DNA of 64,000 bases from Aphodovivens avicola (lineage in GTDB: Bacteria > Actinomycetota > Coriobacteriia > Coriobacteriales > Eggerthellaceae), in the NCBI GenBank assembly GCA_018712515.1, contig DVGW01000003.1:1-64000 (forward strand), in the 5' to 3' direction. Shown here one piece after another: positions 35,468 through 42,496 of the stretch (positions are counted from its first letter, which is position 1; each line of letters opens with the position of its first letter). The notes under the pieces are model-generated. The model saw only the letters and a program-made list of their open reading frames with translations. It made no database searches and had not been told where the DNA came from. A program made the translations under genes and the position numbers.

Positions 35468-36454
35468 ATGATTTTTGCCGACAAACTTATACTGCTCCGC
35501 AAAAAAGCGGGTTGGTCCCAAGAAGAATTAGCAGAGCAAATGGATATTACAAGACAATCCGTTTCAAAGTGGGAGGGCGCACAGTCTGTGCCCGATCTTG
35601 AAAAAATGATACGCCTTTCAGAATTGTTCGGAGTAAGTACAGACTATTTACTCAAAGATGAAATTGAAGAGGCCGAACAGCTTAATTCATCGAATGATAT
35701 ACCCACGTTAAGGCGTGTATCTATGGAGGAAGCAAATGCTTTTCTTTCTATAAAGTCAAAAACAGCTAAAACAATAGCGTATGCTACTTTTTTGTGTATC
35801 TTATCTCCGATAGCTCTTTTGATGTTGGGTGCAATTAACGAAAGTACGCCAGGTATTTTGAATGAAGATATTGCTGGTGGAATTGGAATGATTGTTCTTA
35901 TTATTTTTGCAGCAATATCCGCCGTAATGTTTGTATTAAGTGGTAACAAAACAGCCCCCTTTGCATATTTGGAAAAAGAAAAGTTTGAAACCGAGTATGG
36001 AGTGCGTGGAATGGTTAAAGAACGCAAAGCACAATACAAAGATTTGCACACAAAGAATAATATTGCGGGAACTTGTTTGTGTATTACTGCCTTAATTCCT
36101 CTTTTTGTTGGAGCAATAATTGACGCCGATAACGACCTATTTCTAACGATTATGCTTTCCCTTTCATTTCTTATTGCAGGCGTAGGTGTGATTTGTTTTA
36201 TTAAGACGGGAATAATATGGGAAAGCTATGAAAAACTTTTGCAAGAGGGCGAATACTCTATAGAAAACAAGGAAAAACCGTCTATTGCGACTGCTGTATA
36301 TACTGCATATTGGATAATTGCAACAGCAATTTATTTAGGATACAGTTTATCATCAAATAATTGGGGACAGAGTTGGATAATTTGGGTTGTTGCAGGTGTT
36401 ATGTTTCCTGCTATCATTGCAATCACTAATGCCTTTGATAGAAAATCAAAATGA
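35468..36454 (+). CDS. Membrane-anchored XRE-family transcriptional regulator
   Basis: 328 residues. Residues 1-62 are a Cro/C1-type helix-turn-helix (LILLRKKAGWSQEELAEQM, TRQSVSKWE, VPDLEKMIRLSELF). The rest has about six membrane helices (near 97-118, 128-150, 190-211, 218-242, 275-292, 302-323). ATG 35468 follows a strong AGGAGG. Codon use and base composition are low-GC Firmicutes-like, unlike the flanks. Such HTH-membrane proteins probably pass a membrane signal to DNA; the ligand and targets are unknown. It overlaps the next gene by 4 bases (ATGA). Confidence 0.8.
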   Translation: MIFADKLILLRKKAGWSQEELAEQMDITRQSVSKWEGAQSVPDLEKMIRLSELFGVSTDYLLKDEIEEAEQLNSSNDIPTLRRVSMEEANAFLSIKSKTAKTIAYATFLCILSPIALLMLGAINESTPGILNEDIAGGIGMIVLIIFAAISAVMFVLSGNKTAPFAYLEKEKFETEYGVRGMVKERKAQYKDLHTKNNIAGTCLCITALIPLFVGAIIDADNDLFLTIMLSLSFLIAGVGVICFIKTGIIWESYEKLLQEGEYSIENKEKPSIATAVYTAYWIIATAIYLGYSLSSNNWGQSWIIWVVAGVMFPAIIAITNAFDRKSK

Positions 36455-36636
36455 AAATAGAGTGGTTATTGTGTCCCATCTGCAAAAACAAAACTCGATT
36501 GAAAATGCGCGAAGACACAGAGCTTAAAAACTTCCCGTTATTTTGCCCAAAGTGCAAACAAGAAACGCTAATAAATGTAAGTCAACTAAATATATCCGTT
36601 ATCAAAGAGCCGGACGCACAGACGCAGAGCCGATAA
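36451..36636 (+). CDS. Cysteine-rich KTR domain protein
   Basis: 61-residue zinc-ribbon-like protein with CPIC and CPKC pairs separated by the KTRLKMREDTELKNFPLF segment that defines the Cys-rich KTR family. Members are frequent in Firmicutes and in integrative conjugative elements, usually beside a regulator as here. Function is unknown; a nucleic-acid-binding role is a guess from the zinc ribbon. The start overlaps the XRE stop, so translation is coupled. Its stop codon lies inside the terminator stem that follows. Confidence 0.85.
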   Translation: MKIEWLLCPICKNKTRLKMREDTELKNFPLFCPKCKQETLINVSQLNISVIKEPDAQTQSR

Positions 36637-36670
36637 CACGCAGATGAAAATGCGGTTATCGGCTCTTTCA
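36626..36670 (+). terminator. Rho-independent terminator of the XRE-KTR operon
   Basis: 12-bp stem AGAGCCGATAAC (36626-36637) with GTTATCGGCTCT (36655-36666), extended by CGCA/TGCG past a one-base bulge, 8-base loop, then TTTCATATTTT. The left arm contains the KTR stop codon. Confidence 0.85.
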
Positions 36671-36745
36671 TATTTTCTCGGATAAATATAAATGACGCCA
36701 TATCGACAAACTTTTCTTGACCTTATGGGGAAACAGCAAAGCCAA

Positions 36746-36796
36746 GAAAAGCCGTCAAGGGTCAAGATGAACGCTTCGCGCCCTTGACGGCTTTTC
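36746..36796. repeat. Large inverted repeat on the right side of the AT-rich segment
   Basis: 16-bp perfect arms GAAAAGCCGTCAAGGG (36746-36761) and CCCTTGACGGCTTTTC (36781-36796) with a 19-base loop. No gene covers it. It may be a terminator or an element-end structure. Confidence 0.6.
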
Positions 36797-36819
36797 CCGT
36801 CTTTGCTCACAGGCAGTCA

Positions 36820-36854
36820 AGAGGGCGCAAGCGGTTTTTCCGTTTGCGCCCTCT
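36820..36854. terminator. Hairpin at the right edge of the AT-rich segment
   Basis: AGAGGGCGCAA (36820-36830) pairs with TTGCGCCCTCT (36844-36854), continued by CGG/CCG around a TTTTT loop, giving about 15 paired bases. Composition returns to host level just beyond it. Confidence 0.55.
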
Positions 36855-36889
36855 ATGGTAACGTACAATTTCTTACTCTAACGTATCTT

Positions 36890-36906
36890 ACTAGAGTTAC
36901 TCTAAT
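36890..36906. promoter_or_regulatory. MerR-type operator palindrome R5
   Basis: ACTAGAGTTACTCTAAT, fifth copy of the palindrome family found upstream of the MerR gene, here upstream of the lipoprotein gene. A second half-site, TTACTCTAAC, is at about 36873-36882. Confidence 0.6.
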
Positions 36907-36941
36907 TGTTGTACCGTCACGAGCATACTATACAAAATGCT

Positions 36942-36972
36942 TTGTCCGACGTCTCGCTTGCGCTTGTATAAT
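36942..36972 (+). promoter_or_regulatory. Promoter of the lipoprotein gene
   Basis: TATAAT (36967-36972), perfect -10, with TTGTCC (36942-36947) 19 bases upstream, again a long MerR-like spacing. A second possible promoter nearer R5 is TTGTTG (36906-36911) with TATACA (36929-36934), spacer 17. Confidence 0.5.
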
Positions 36973-37049
36973 GATCTCATCTAATGGAACGGGGATCAGC
37001 GAACGCATCCGATGCGACCAGCGATCCCTTCTCGCGAAAGGCGGCTCCT

Positions 37050-37628
37050 ATGAAACGCACCGCTTCCCTATTCACCCGCGTTATCGCACTTGCTGCGCTC
37101 TGCTGTTCGCTCGTTTTCGCAAGCGCGGCGCTCACCGCATGCGGCCCCGATCACGAGCAGGCCATCCGCGATGCGCTGACTCAGGAGCTCGACACCATCA
37201 AGAACCTCGATGAGGGCTTCATCAACGAGATCGCAAGCCAGGACGAGGTCGCGACTCTCCAGGAGTTCGGCATCGATCCCAACGAGTTCTTCAAATCCTA
37301 CCTGTCCGGCTTCGACTACTCCATCGGCGACGTGACCGTCGATGGGGAGACCGCCACGGCGACCGTGACGCTCACGCTCAAGAGCTTCAATGAATTCAAC
37401 GAATCCCTCACCGCCGCCATGGACAGCCTGCTTGCAGACGATTCCCTCGTTAACTTGAGCGAGGAGGATCTCTACACGCGCATCGGTCAGTCCGTCATGG
37501 ATGCCGTCAACACCCTCGAGCCGAAGCAGATCGAGCCTCTGACGATCACCTACGAGCTCGTCGACAACGAATGGACGCCCACATCCGACTCCCAGACGCA
37601 GCTCGACAACGCCTTGATGAACAGCTAG
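37050..37628 (+). CDS. Putative lipoprotein of unknown function
   Basis: 192 residues with a type II signal peptide: positively charged start MKR, hydrophobic core, and lipobox LTAC, so the mature protein starts at the cysteine near residue 29 and is lipid-anchored outside the cell. The mature part is acidic, alpha/beta in character, and resembles small secreted DUF4878/DUF5105-like domains only in general layout, so no function is given. ATG 37050 is preceded by AAAGGCGG; an upstream ATG at 36984 would hide the signal peptide. The 3' end overlaps the convergent thioesterase gene by 4 bases. Confidence 0.75.
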   Translation: MKRTASLFTRVIALAALCCSLVFASAALTACGPDHEQAIRDALTQELDTIKNLDEGFINEIASQDEVATLQEFGIDPNEFFKSYLSGFDYSIGDVTVDGETATATVTLTLKSFNEFNESLTAAMDSLLADDSLVNLSEEDLYTRIGQSVMDAVNTLEPKQIEPLTITYELVDNEWTPTSDSQTQLDNALMNS

Positions 37629-38068
37629 GCTTCCAGAGCCTCCTGGTAGAGCGCGTGCAGTTTCGGGGCCGCCTTCTTCATGCTGACCGGCTTGAAGGAG
37701 GCGGCCTCCACTATGCAGTGGACGCTCTGTCCGCTGCAATTCGGCTTCGCCCCCGATTCCATCGCCTCCGCCGATTCGAAGATCTCGTACGCGAACGTCA
37801 CCTTCATCTGGGTCAACGCCGCGACCCTGGTTCTCACGACCGGCTTGTCGCCGTAGCGGAGGGGCTTGCCGTAGTGCAGCTCGACCGAAACGACCGGCGA
37901 CATGAAGCCCTCCCTCTCGAGCTGCTCATAGGGGTATCCCAGCTCTTCCAACAGCCTTGTGCGCGCGTCCTCGAAGTAGAGGACGTAATTGGCATGGTGC
38001 ACGACGCCCATCATGTCGGTTTCCCCGTATCGGATGGCGAACGGCATTATGCATGGCATCTGCGTCAT
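37625..38068 (-). CDS. Hotdog-fold acyl-CoA thioesterase (4-hydroxybenzoyl-CoA thioesterase family)
   Basis: 147-residue single hotdog domain with the family N-terminal motif RYGETDMMGVVHHANYVLYFEDAR, split as RYGETD (catalytic Asp) and GVVHHANYV, and a basic C-terminus. Divergent from menA with only 40 bases between the starts. Relatives next to menaquinone genes hydrolyse 1,4-dihydroxy-2-naphthoyl-CoA, so that activity is a reasonable inference. YbgC-like short-chain hydrolysis is the alternative. Confidence 0.82.
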   Translation of the reverse strand: MTQMPCIMPFAIRYGETDMMGVVHHANYVLYFEDARTRLLEELGYPYEQLEREGFMSPVVSVELHYGKPLRYGDKPVVRTRVAALTQMKVTFAYEIFESAEAMESGAKPNCSGQSVHCIVEAASFKPVSMKKAAPKLHALYQEALEA

Positions 38069-38095
38069 GTGAGACCCTGCCCTTTGCTAATCGGC

Positions 38096-38111
38096 TACAA
38101 TGTCCTGTATG
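38096..38111 (+). promoter_or_regulatory. -10 element giving a probable leaderless menA mRNA
   Basis: TACAAT (38096-38101), then 7 bases to ATG 38109. There is no room for a ribosome-binding site. A longer frame starts at an ATG inside the -10 hexamer itself (38100), which cannot be transcribed from this promoter. Confidence 0.55.
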
Positions 38112-39071
38112 AATACTACCGCAACGAACCCAGAACCTCTGAACCGATCCGAATACGGTCGCTTCACCCCTTTGATGGCGCTGCAGATCGCCGCGCCCCA
38201 CACCTGGCCCGCGGCTATCCTGCCCGCGCTGATCGCGATGGCGTGCGCGGCCGCCAACGGGTACGCGGTTTCGGCCGTCATGGCGCTCGTCCTGCTCGCG
38301 ATCTGCATCCTCATGCAGGCTGCCGTCAACACCTTCAACGACTACTACGACTACGTCAAAGGCTCCGATTCGGCTGAGGACAACGTCGACCCCACCGACG
38401 CCGTCCTCGTCTACAACAACGTCAATCCCCGCTCCGCGTTGATGCTCGCGGTCGGATTCCTCGTCGTCGCGTTCGCGTTGGGCGCCTACGTCATCTGGCA
38501 GGCGGGCTGGATCCCGCTCGCGATCGGCATCGTCGGCGCTATCGTCGTCGTCTTGTACTCCGCCGGCAAAACGCCCATCTCCTACCTCCCCATCGGCGAG
38601 CTCATGAGCGGATTCGTGATGGGCGGCCTGATCCCCCTCGCCTGCTATCAGGCGCTTACGAAGTGCTTCAACCCGATCATGCTCGTCTGGGCGCTGCCCA
38701 CCATCATCGGCGTCGGACTCATCATGCTCACCAACAACACCTGCGACGTCGAGAAAGACATCGAATCGGGCCGCAAGACCCTTCCCGTTCTTCTGGGGCG
38801 CAGCCGCGCGCGCACGCTTTACCACGCGCTCGTCTGGATCTGGATCGCGCTCATCATCGTCAACGTGCTCATCTGGTTCAGCGGCGGATGGCCCGTGCTC
38901 GTCTTCATGCTGGCCGCGAGCATCCCGTTGCTCAAGGCCCTGCTCTCCAATCCGCTCGCGCCTCCCGCGCGCATCGGAGCGATGGCGCAGATCTGCAGCG
39001 TCAACATCGCGCTCGGAGCCTTCTACGCGGCGGCCGTCTTCGCCGGCGGCGCCATGGCCCTCGTCCTCTAA
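38109..39071 (+). CDS. menA: UbiA-family prenyltransferase, probable 1,4-dihydroxy-2-naphthoate prenyltransferase
   Basis: Integral membrane enzyme that prenylates a quinone precursor. The 320 residues have both Asp-rich motifs: NTFNDYYDYVKGSD (near residue 79) and NNTCDVEKDIESGRKTLP (near 213), plus about eight or nine membrane helices. The sequence is closest in pattern to MenA, with HTWPAAILPALI at the N-terminus. It suggests menaquinone-type respiration, although other men genes are not in the window. Start 38109 is chosen from the promoter position. Confidence 0.86.
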   Translation: MNTTATNPEPLNRSEYGRFTPLMALQIAAPHTWPAAILPALIAMACAAANGYAVSAVMALVLLAICILMQAAVNTFNDYYDYVKGSDSAEDNVDPTDAVLVYNNVNPRSALMLAVGFLVVAFALGAYVIWQAGWIPLAIGIVGAIVVVLYSAGKTPISYLPIGELMSGFVMGGLIPLACYQALTKCFNPIMLVWALPTIIGVGLIMLTNNTCDVEKDIESGRKTLPVLLGRSRARTLYHALVWIWIALIIVNVLIWFSGGWPVLVFMLAASIPLLKALLSNPLAPPARIGAMAQICSVNIALGAFYAAAVFAGGAMALVL

Positions 39072-39107
39072 CGATCTCTTTCGACTCAGACAAGGAGCTA
39101 ACCCCAC

Positions 39108-39632
39108 ATGGATGCTTTGACAACCGCCTCGTTCGTGCTTGCGATCGCCTGCACGGTCGCGGCTATCGCCTTCACCTGGCAATTCGCGCACGGGCAATGG
39201 CTGCTGTTCCTCGTCGGACGGGAGGTGTTCGAAGAGAACGAGGCCAGACAGGAGAAGGCGCGCAAGACCGGCGTGCGCATGGCGTTCGTCACGGGTGCAT
39301 TCGCCCTGCTCACGCTAACGATCCTCGTTTACAAGTTCGCGGAGATCAATGCCAACGACATGCTGCGCACCGCGGGCCTCATGGCGAACAACGTAGCGTT
39401 TCTGCTGTTCATCGTCGCTTTGATCGTGTTCTACGCGATGCAGCGCATGGATAAATCCAAAGAGGACAAGCTCGCCAAGGTCGATGCGAGCGACACCTCG
39501 TCGGCCTCCGCCCGCATGGCGCGCCGTCAGCAGAAGGCACGCGTCGACTCCTTCCCCACCGCCACGCTCATCTTCCTCATCGTGGTGGCGGTCCTGGCGT
39601 TCGGCCTCGGCCTCCTGTTCAGCGCGATCTAG
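39108..39632 (+). CDS. Uncharacterised four-helix membrane protein
   Basis: 174 residues, not recognised. Predicted helices at about 4-26, 58-78, 92-111 and 152-173, with a charged loop at 38-56 and a hydrophilic Ser/Ala/Lys stretch at 112-150. CAAGGAG precedes the ATG. It follows menA by 36 bases and is probably co-transcribed, so a link to quinone or membrane function is possible but not shown. Confidence 0.7.
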   Translation: MDALTTASFVLAIACTVAAIAFTWQFAHGQWLLFLVGREVFEENEARQEKARKTGVRMAFVTGAFALLTLTILVYKFAEINANDMLRTAGLMANNVAFLLFIVALIVFYAMQRMDKSKEDKLAKVDASDTSSASARMARRQQKARVDSFPTATLIFLIVVAVLAFGLGLLFSAI

Positions 39633-39662
39633 CGCCTAACAGCCGAAGCCGCGCGCTGCCTT

Positions 39663-40628
39663 TCACCTCCAGCGGATCTGCACGAGGTCGGGGAAGCGCT
39701 CCGCCGCATGGGTGACGTCGAACCCGTCGAGCAGCTGCTCGGGGGTCGCCGGCTCGTCTTCGTCTCTGATGCCCGTCAACCAGGCGATATGGCCGATCAC
39801 GCCTTCCGGCGTACCGAACCGCGCAAGAAGCGCTTCGAGGGACGCGTCGTGGTCGCGCTTTGAGAGGCGACGATCCTTCTCAGCCACCAGCAACGGCACG
39901 TGCGCGTAGACGGGATGCGGCAATCCGAGGAGATCCTGCAGGTAAAGCTGCTGGGGCGTCGAGCAGAGCAGATCCATCCCCCTGACGACGGAGGTCACGC
40001 CCTGCTCCGCGTCGTCGACGACGACCGCAAGCTGGTAGGCGAACGCGCCGTCCGAGCGCCGGATCAAAAAGTCGCCGCATTCCTCGTCGAGCATCTGACG
40101 ATACGGCCCCTGGATCTGATCGACGAGGGAGTACGCGCGATGAGGGACGACGATGCGCATGGCGGGGTCCTTCTCCGCGGCACGTCGAGCACGCTCTTCA
40201 GGCGTCAGAGAACGGCACGTGCCCGGATAGACGAGCTTCTCTCCCCGATGAGGCGCCGATGCGGCATGGAGGTCGGCACGCGAGCAGAAGCAGGGATAGA
40301 CTAGCCCCCGATCTTTAAGCGCCTGGTAGGCGGCGCGGTAGGCCTCCTCCCTCCCCTGCTGGAAGTACGGGCCCACATCCCACGTCAAGCCGAGGAGCTC
40401 GAAATCAGCCTGGACGCCGTCGATGTACTCGCGGCGGGAACGCTGACGATCGAGATCCTCGATGCGCAGCACGATGCGCCCGCCTTGAGACTTGGCGATG
40501 AGCCACGCCATCAGCGCGGCGAAGATGTTGCCGGCATGCATGCGTCCCGTGGGGGAAGGCGCGAACCTACCCACCACGGGTCTGCCGTCGGCTGCGGGCG
40601 ACGAAGCGCTCATGTGCGAACCTGACAC
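39663..40628 (-). CDS. gluQ: Glutamyl-queuosine tRNA(Asp) synthetase
   Basis: Truncated glutamyl-tRNA synthetase paralogue that attaches glutamate to queuosine in tRNA-Asp. The 321 residues contain the class I catalytic core only: RFAPSPTGRMHAGN (HAGN replacing HIGH, residues 31-34), RIEDLD, the GDFLIRRSDG block and SKRDHD (KMSKS equivalent). The anticodon-binding domain of true GluRS is missing. GTG 40628 or ATG 40613 could be the start; neither has a strong ribosome-binding site. It lies 24 bases downstream of the ligase gene on the same strand. Confidence 0.88.
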   Translation of the reverse strand: MSGSHMSASSPAADGRPVVGRFAPSPTGRMHAGNIFAALMAWLIAKSQGGRIVLRIEDLDRQRSRREYIDGVQADFELLGLTWDVGPYFQQGREEAYRAAYQALKDRGLVYPCFCSRADLHAASAPHRGEKLVYPGTCRSLTPEERARRAAEKDPAMRIVVPHRAYSLVDQIQGPYRQMLDEECGDFLIRRSDGAFAYQLAVVVDDAEQGVTSVVRGMDLLCSTPQQLYLQDLLGLPHPVYAHVPLLVAEKDRRLSKRDHDASLEALLARFGTPEGVIGHIAWLTGIRDEDEPATPEQLLDGFDVTHAAERFPDLVQIRWR

Positions 40629-40633
40629 CGTTT

Positions 40634-40653
40634 CGAGCCTGGAGCCGCAAAGC
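40634..40653 (-). terminator. Small hairpin over the ligase stop codon
   Basis: 7-bp stem GCCGCAA (40634-40640) with TTGCGGC (40647-40653), loop containing the stop codon of the ligase gene on the minus strand. No T tail, so termination before gluQ may be partial. Confidence 0.3.
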
Positions 40654-42041
40654 TACTTGCGGCGATCCTCGACGTGCTTGGCCTTGCCGGTCGTGCGTTC
40701 GATGCCGCCCGGCTCCACGAGCTGGACGCGCACGCCGACCAGCAGCACGCTCTTGAGCTTCTCGGCGACCGACGCGCGGAAGCGGTCCATCTCCTCGAAC
40801 GAGTCCGAGAAGGTCTCGGGCTTGATCTCGGTCTGCACCGTCATGCGGTCGAGGCCGTCGACCTCCTCGACGATGATGCGGTAATGCGGGGTGATGCCCT
40901 CGATACTCGACAGGACGTCCTCCACCTGGCTCGGGAAGACGTTGGTGCCGCGGATGATGAGCATGTCATCGCTGCGCGAGCGCACCTTCTGCATGCGCGC
41001 ATGCGTGCGGCCGCACGCGCAGGGCTCGGTCACCACGCGCGTGAGGTCGTGGGTGCGATAGCGCAGGACGGGGATCGCCTGCTTGTCGAGCGGGGTCAGG
41101 ACGAGCTCGCCCATCTCGCCTTCGAGGACGGGCTCCCCCGTCTTTGGATCGACGACCTCCCACAGGAAGTGATCCTCGGCGATGTGCTGCATATCGCGGT
41201 TGGCGAGGCACTCGCCGGAGACGCCGGGGCCCATGACCTCGGTCAGGCCGTAGTTGTCGGTGCAAACGATGTGCATGCGGCTCTCGATCTCGGCTTTGAG
41301 GCCCGGCGGGCAGGGCTCGCCGCCGAACAGGCCGACGCGCAGCGTGGAGCTCGCCCAATCGTAGCCCATCTTCTCGCCCACCTCGCAGATATGGAGCGCG
41401 TAGGTGGGGGTCGCCACGAGGACCGTGGTGCCGTAATCCTGGATCATCTGGATCTGGCGCTCGGTGTTGCCCGAGCCGGCGGGGATCATCATGCAGCCGA
41501 GCTTCTGCAGGCCGTAGTGCAGCCCGAAGCCTCCCGTGAACATGCCGTAGCCGAACGCCATCTGGACGCGGTCGGAAGGCACGACGCCCGCCATCTGGGA
41601 CAGGCGCGCGATGCAGTCGCTCCACACGCCCATGTCGTGCTTGTTGTAACCGACGACGATGGGCTTTCCGGTCGTGCCGGAGGAGGCGTGCAGCTCGACG
41701 ACCTCGTCGAGCGGGACGGCGAACAGGCCGTACGGGAACGTGTCGCGCAGCACGGACTTGTCGGTGAAGGGAAGCTTGCGCACATCCTCGAGCGTGCGGA
41801 TATCGCAGGGCGACACCCCCATCTCGTCCATGCGCTGACGGTACCAGGGGACCCGCTCGTAGGTCCATTCGACCTGGGCGATCAGCTTCTCGAGCTGGAT
41901 GGCGCGGATGCGCTCGCGTGAGGAGCATTCGATCGCGCGGTCGAAGATGGGCAGATGCGCGAAATCTCCGGCGGCGGCGGCCGCCAGGGCGGCCCCCTTC
42001 TTGCTGACGTCGACGGTGCTATCGTTGATGGCGGCGCACAT
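40653..42041 (-). CDS. paaK: Phenylacetate-CoA ligase family enzyme (copy 1)
   Basis: AMP-forming acyl-CoA ligase, 462 residues. Signature ASSGTTGKPIVVGY (P loop), TDNYGLTEVMGPGV, the YRTHDLT motif, CACGRTH cysteines, and SDDMLIIRGTNVFPSQVE near the C-terminal hinge are all present. Expected to activate phenylacetate or related aryl acetates such as indoleacetate. ATG 42041 follows AGGAGG; the longer frame has no ribosome-binding site. It heads the 3' part of a paaK-ACT-iorB-iorA run on the minus strand. The physiological direction (activation or its reversal) is not settled by sequence. Confidence 0.87.
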   Translation of the reverse strand: MCAAINDSTVDVSKKGAALAAAAAGDFAHLPIFDRAIECSSRERIRAIQLEKLIAQVEWTYERVPWYRQRMDEMGVSPCDIRTLEDVRKLPFTDKSVLRDTFPYGLFAVPLDEVVELHASSGTTGKPIVVGYNKHDMGVWSDCIARLSQMAGVVPSDRVQMAFGYGMFTGGFGLHYGLQKLGCMMIPAGSGNTERQIQMIQDYGTTVLVATPTYALHICEVGEKMGYDWASSTLRVGLFGGEPCPPGLKAEIESRMHIVCTDNYGLTEVMGPGVSGECLANRDMQHIAEDHFLWEVVDPKTGEPVLEGEMGELVLTPLDKQAIPVLRYRTHDLTRVVTEPCACGRTHARMQKVRSRSDDMLIIRGTNVFPSQVEDVLSSIEGITPHYRIIVEEVDGLDRMTVQTEIKPETFSDSFEEMDRFRASVAEKLKSVLLVGVRVQLVEPGGIERTTGKAKHVEDRRK

Positions 42042-42054
42042 GGCGATCCTCCTG

Positions 42055-42486
42055 CTATTCGCCGGCCGCCACGGAGGCGGCGATCTCTTCAAGGCCGGCA
42101 AGCTCCACCGGCTCGTCCTTCAGTATCTCCTCGGCATGCGCGATGTCCTTGACGGACACCGCGATGAACGTGGAGATGAGCGAGTAGGTGTAGGAGACGT
42201 TGAGGCCGCGGTCCGACAGGATGCCCATGACGCGCGCGAGCTCTCCCGGTTGGTCGGGCAGGCGCAGGCAGAGCACCTCCGATTTGACGGTCGCCGACCC
42301 CATGCCGCGCAGCACGTCGATCGCCTTGTCGGGTTCATCCACGATGAAGCGCACGACGCCGTAGTCGCCGGTGTCCGAGGCGCTGAAGCCGCGGACGTTG
42401 ACATGCGCGTCCTCGAACGCGTCGAGCACGCGGTGAAGGTGCCCGGGACGGCTTTCCATGAAGACGCTGATCTGGGGAACGCTCAT
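42055..42486 (-). CDS. Tandem ACT-domain protein (copy 1)
   Basis: 143 residues made of two ACT domains (about 1-68 and 70-135), each opening with a hydrophobic strand and a Pro-Gly turn (FMESRPGHL, LRLPDQPGELARVMGIL). ACT pairs usually bind amino acids and regulate linked enzymes. Lying between paaK and iorB, it may sense aromatic amino acids, which is inference. AAGGAGG precedes the ATG. Confidence 0.85.
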   Translation of the reverse strand: MSVPQISVFMESRPGHLHRVLDAFEDAHVNVRGFSASDTGDYGVVRFIVDEPDKAIDVLRGMGSATVKSEVLCLRLPDQPGELARVMGILSDRGLNVSYTYSLISTFIAVSVKDIAHAEEILKDEPVELAGLEEIAASVAAGE

Positions 42487-42496
42487 CGCTGCCTCC

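Larger units (their letters stand above)
35299..36866. mobile_element. AT-rich acquired segment (XRE regulator and KTR protein)
   Basis: Base composition falls to roughly 35-40 percent GC and codon use becomes A/T-ending for about 1.5 kb, then returns abruptly to host values. It contains two overlapping genes of a kind common in Firmicutes conjugative elements and three strong hairpins at the right end. A 7-base repeat AACGTAC lies at both edges (35299-35305 and 36860-36866), chosen here as provisional limits. No integrase or transposase is present, so it is probably a remnant or passive cargo. Confidence 0.5.

Noticed and set aside
36984..37049. 22-residue N-terminal extension of the lipoprotein
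   Set aside because: It would place a charged segment before the signal peptide. ATG 37050 has a ribosome-binding site and a standard lipoprotein signal.
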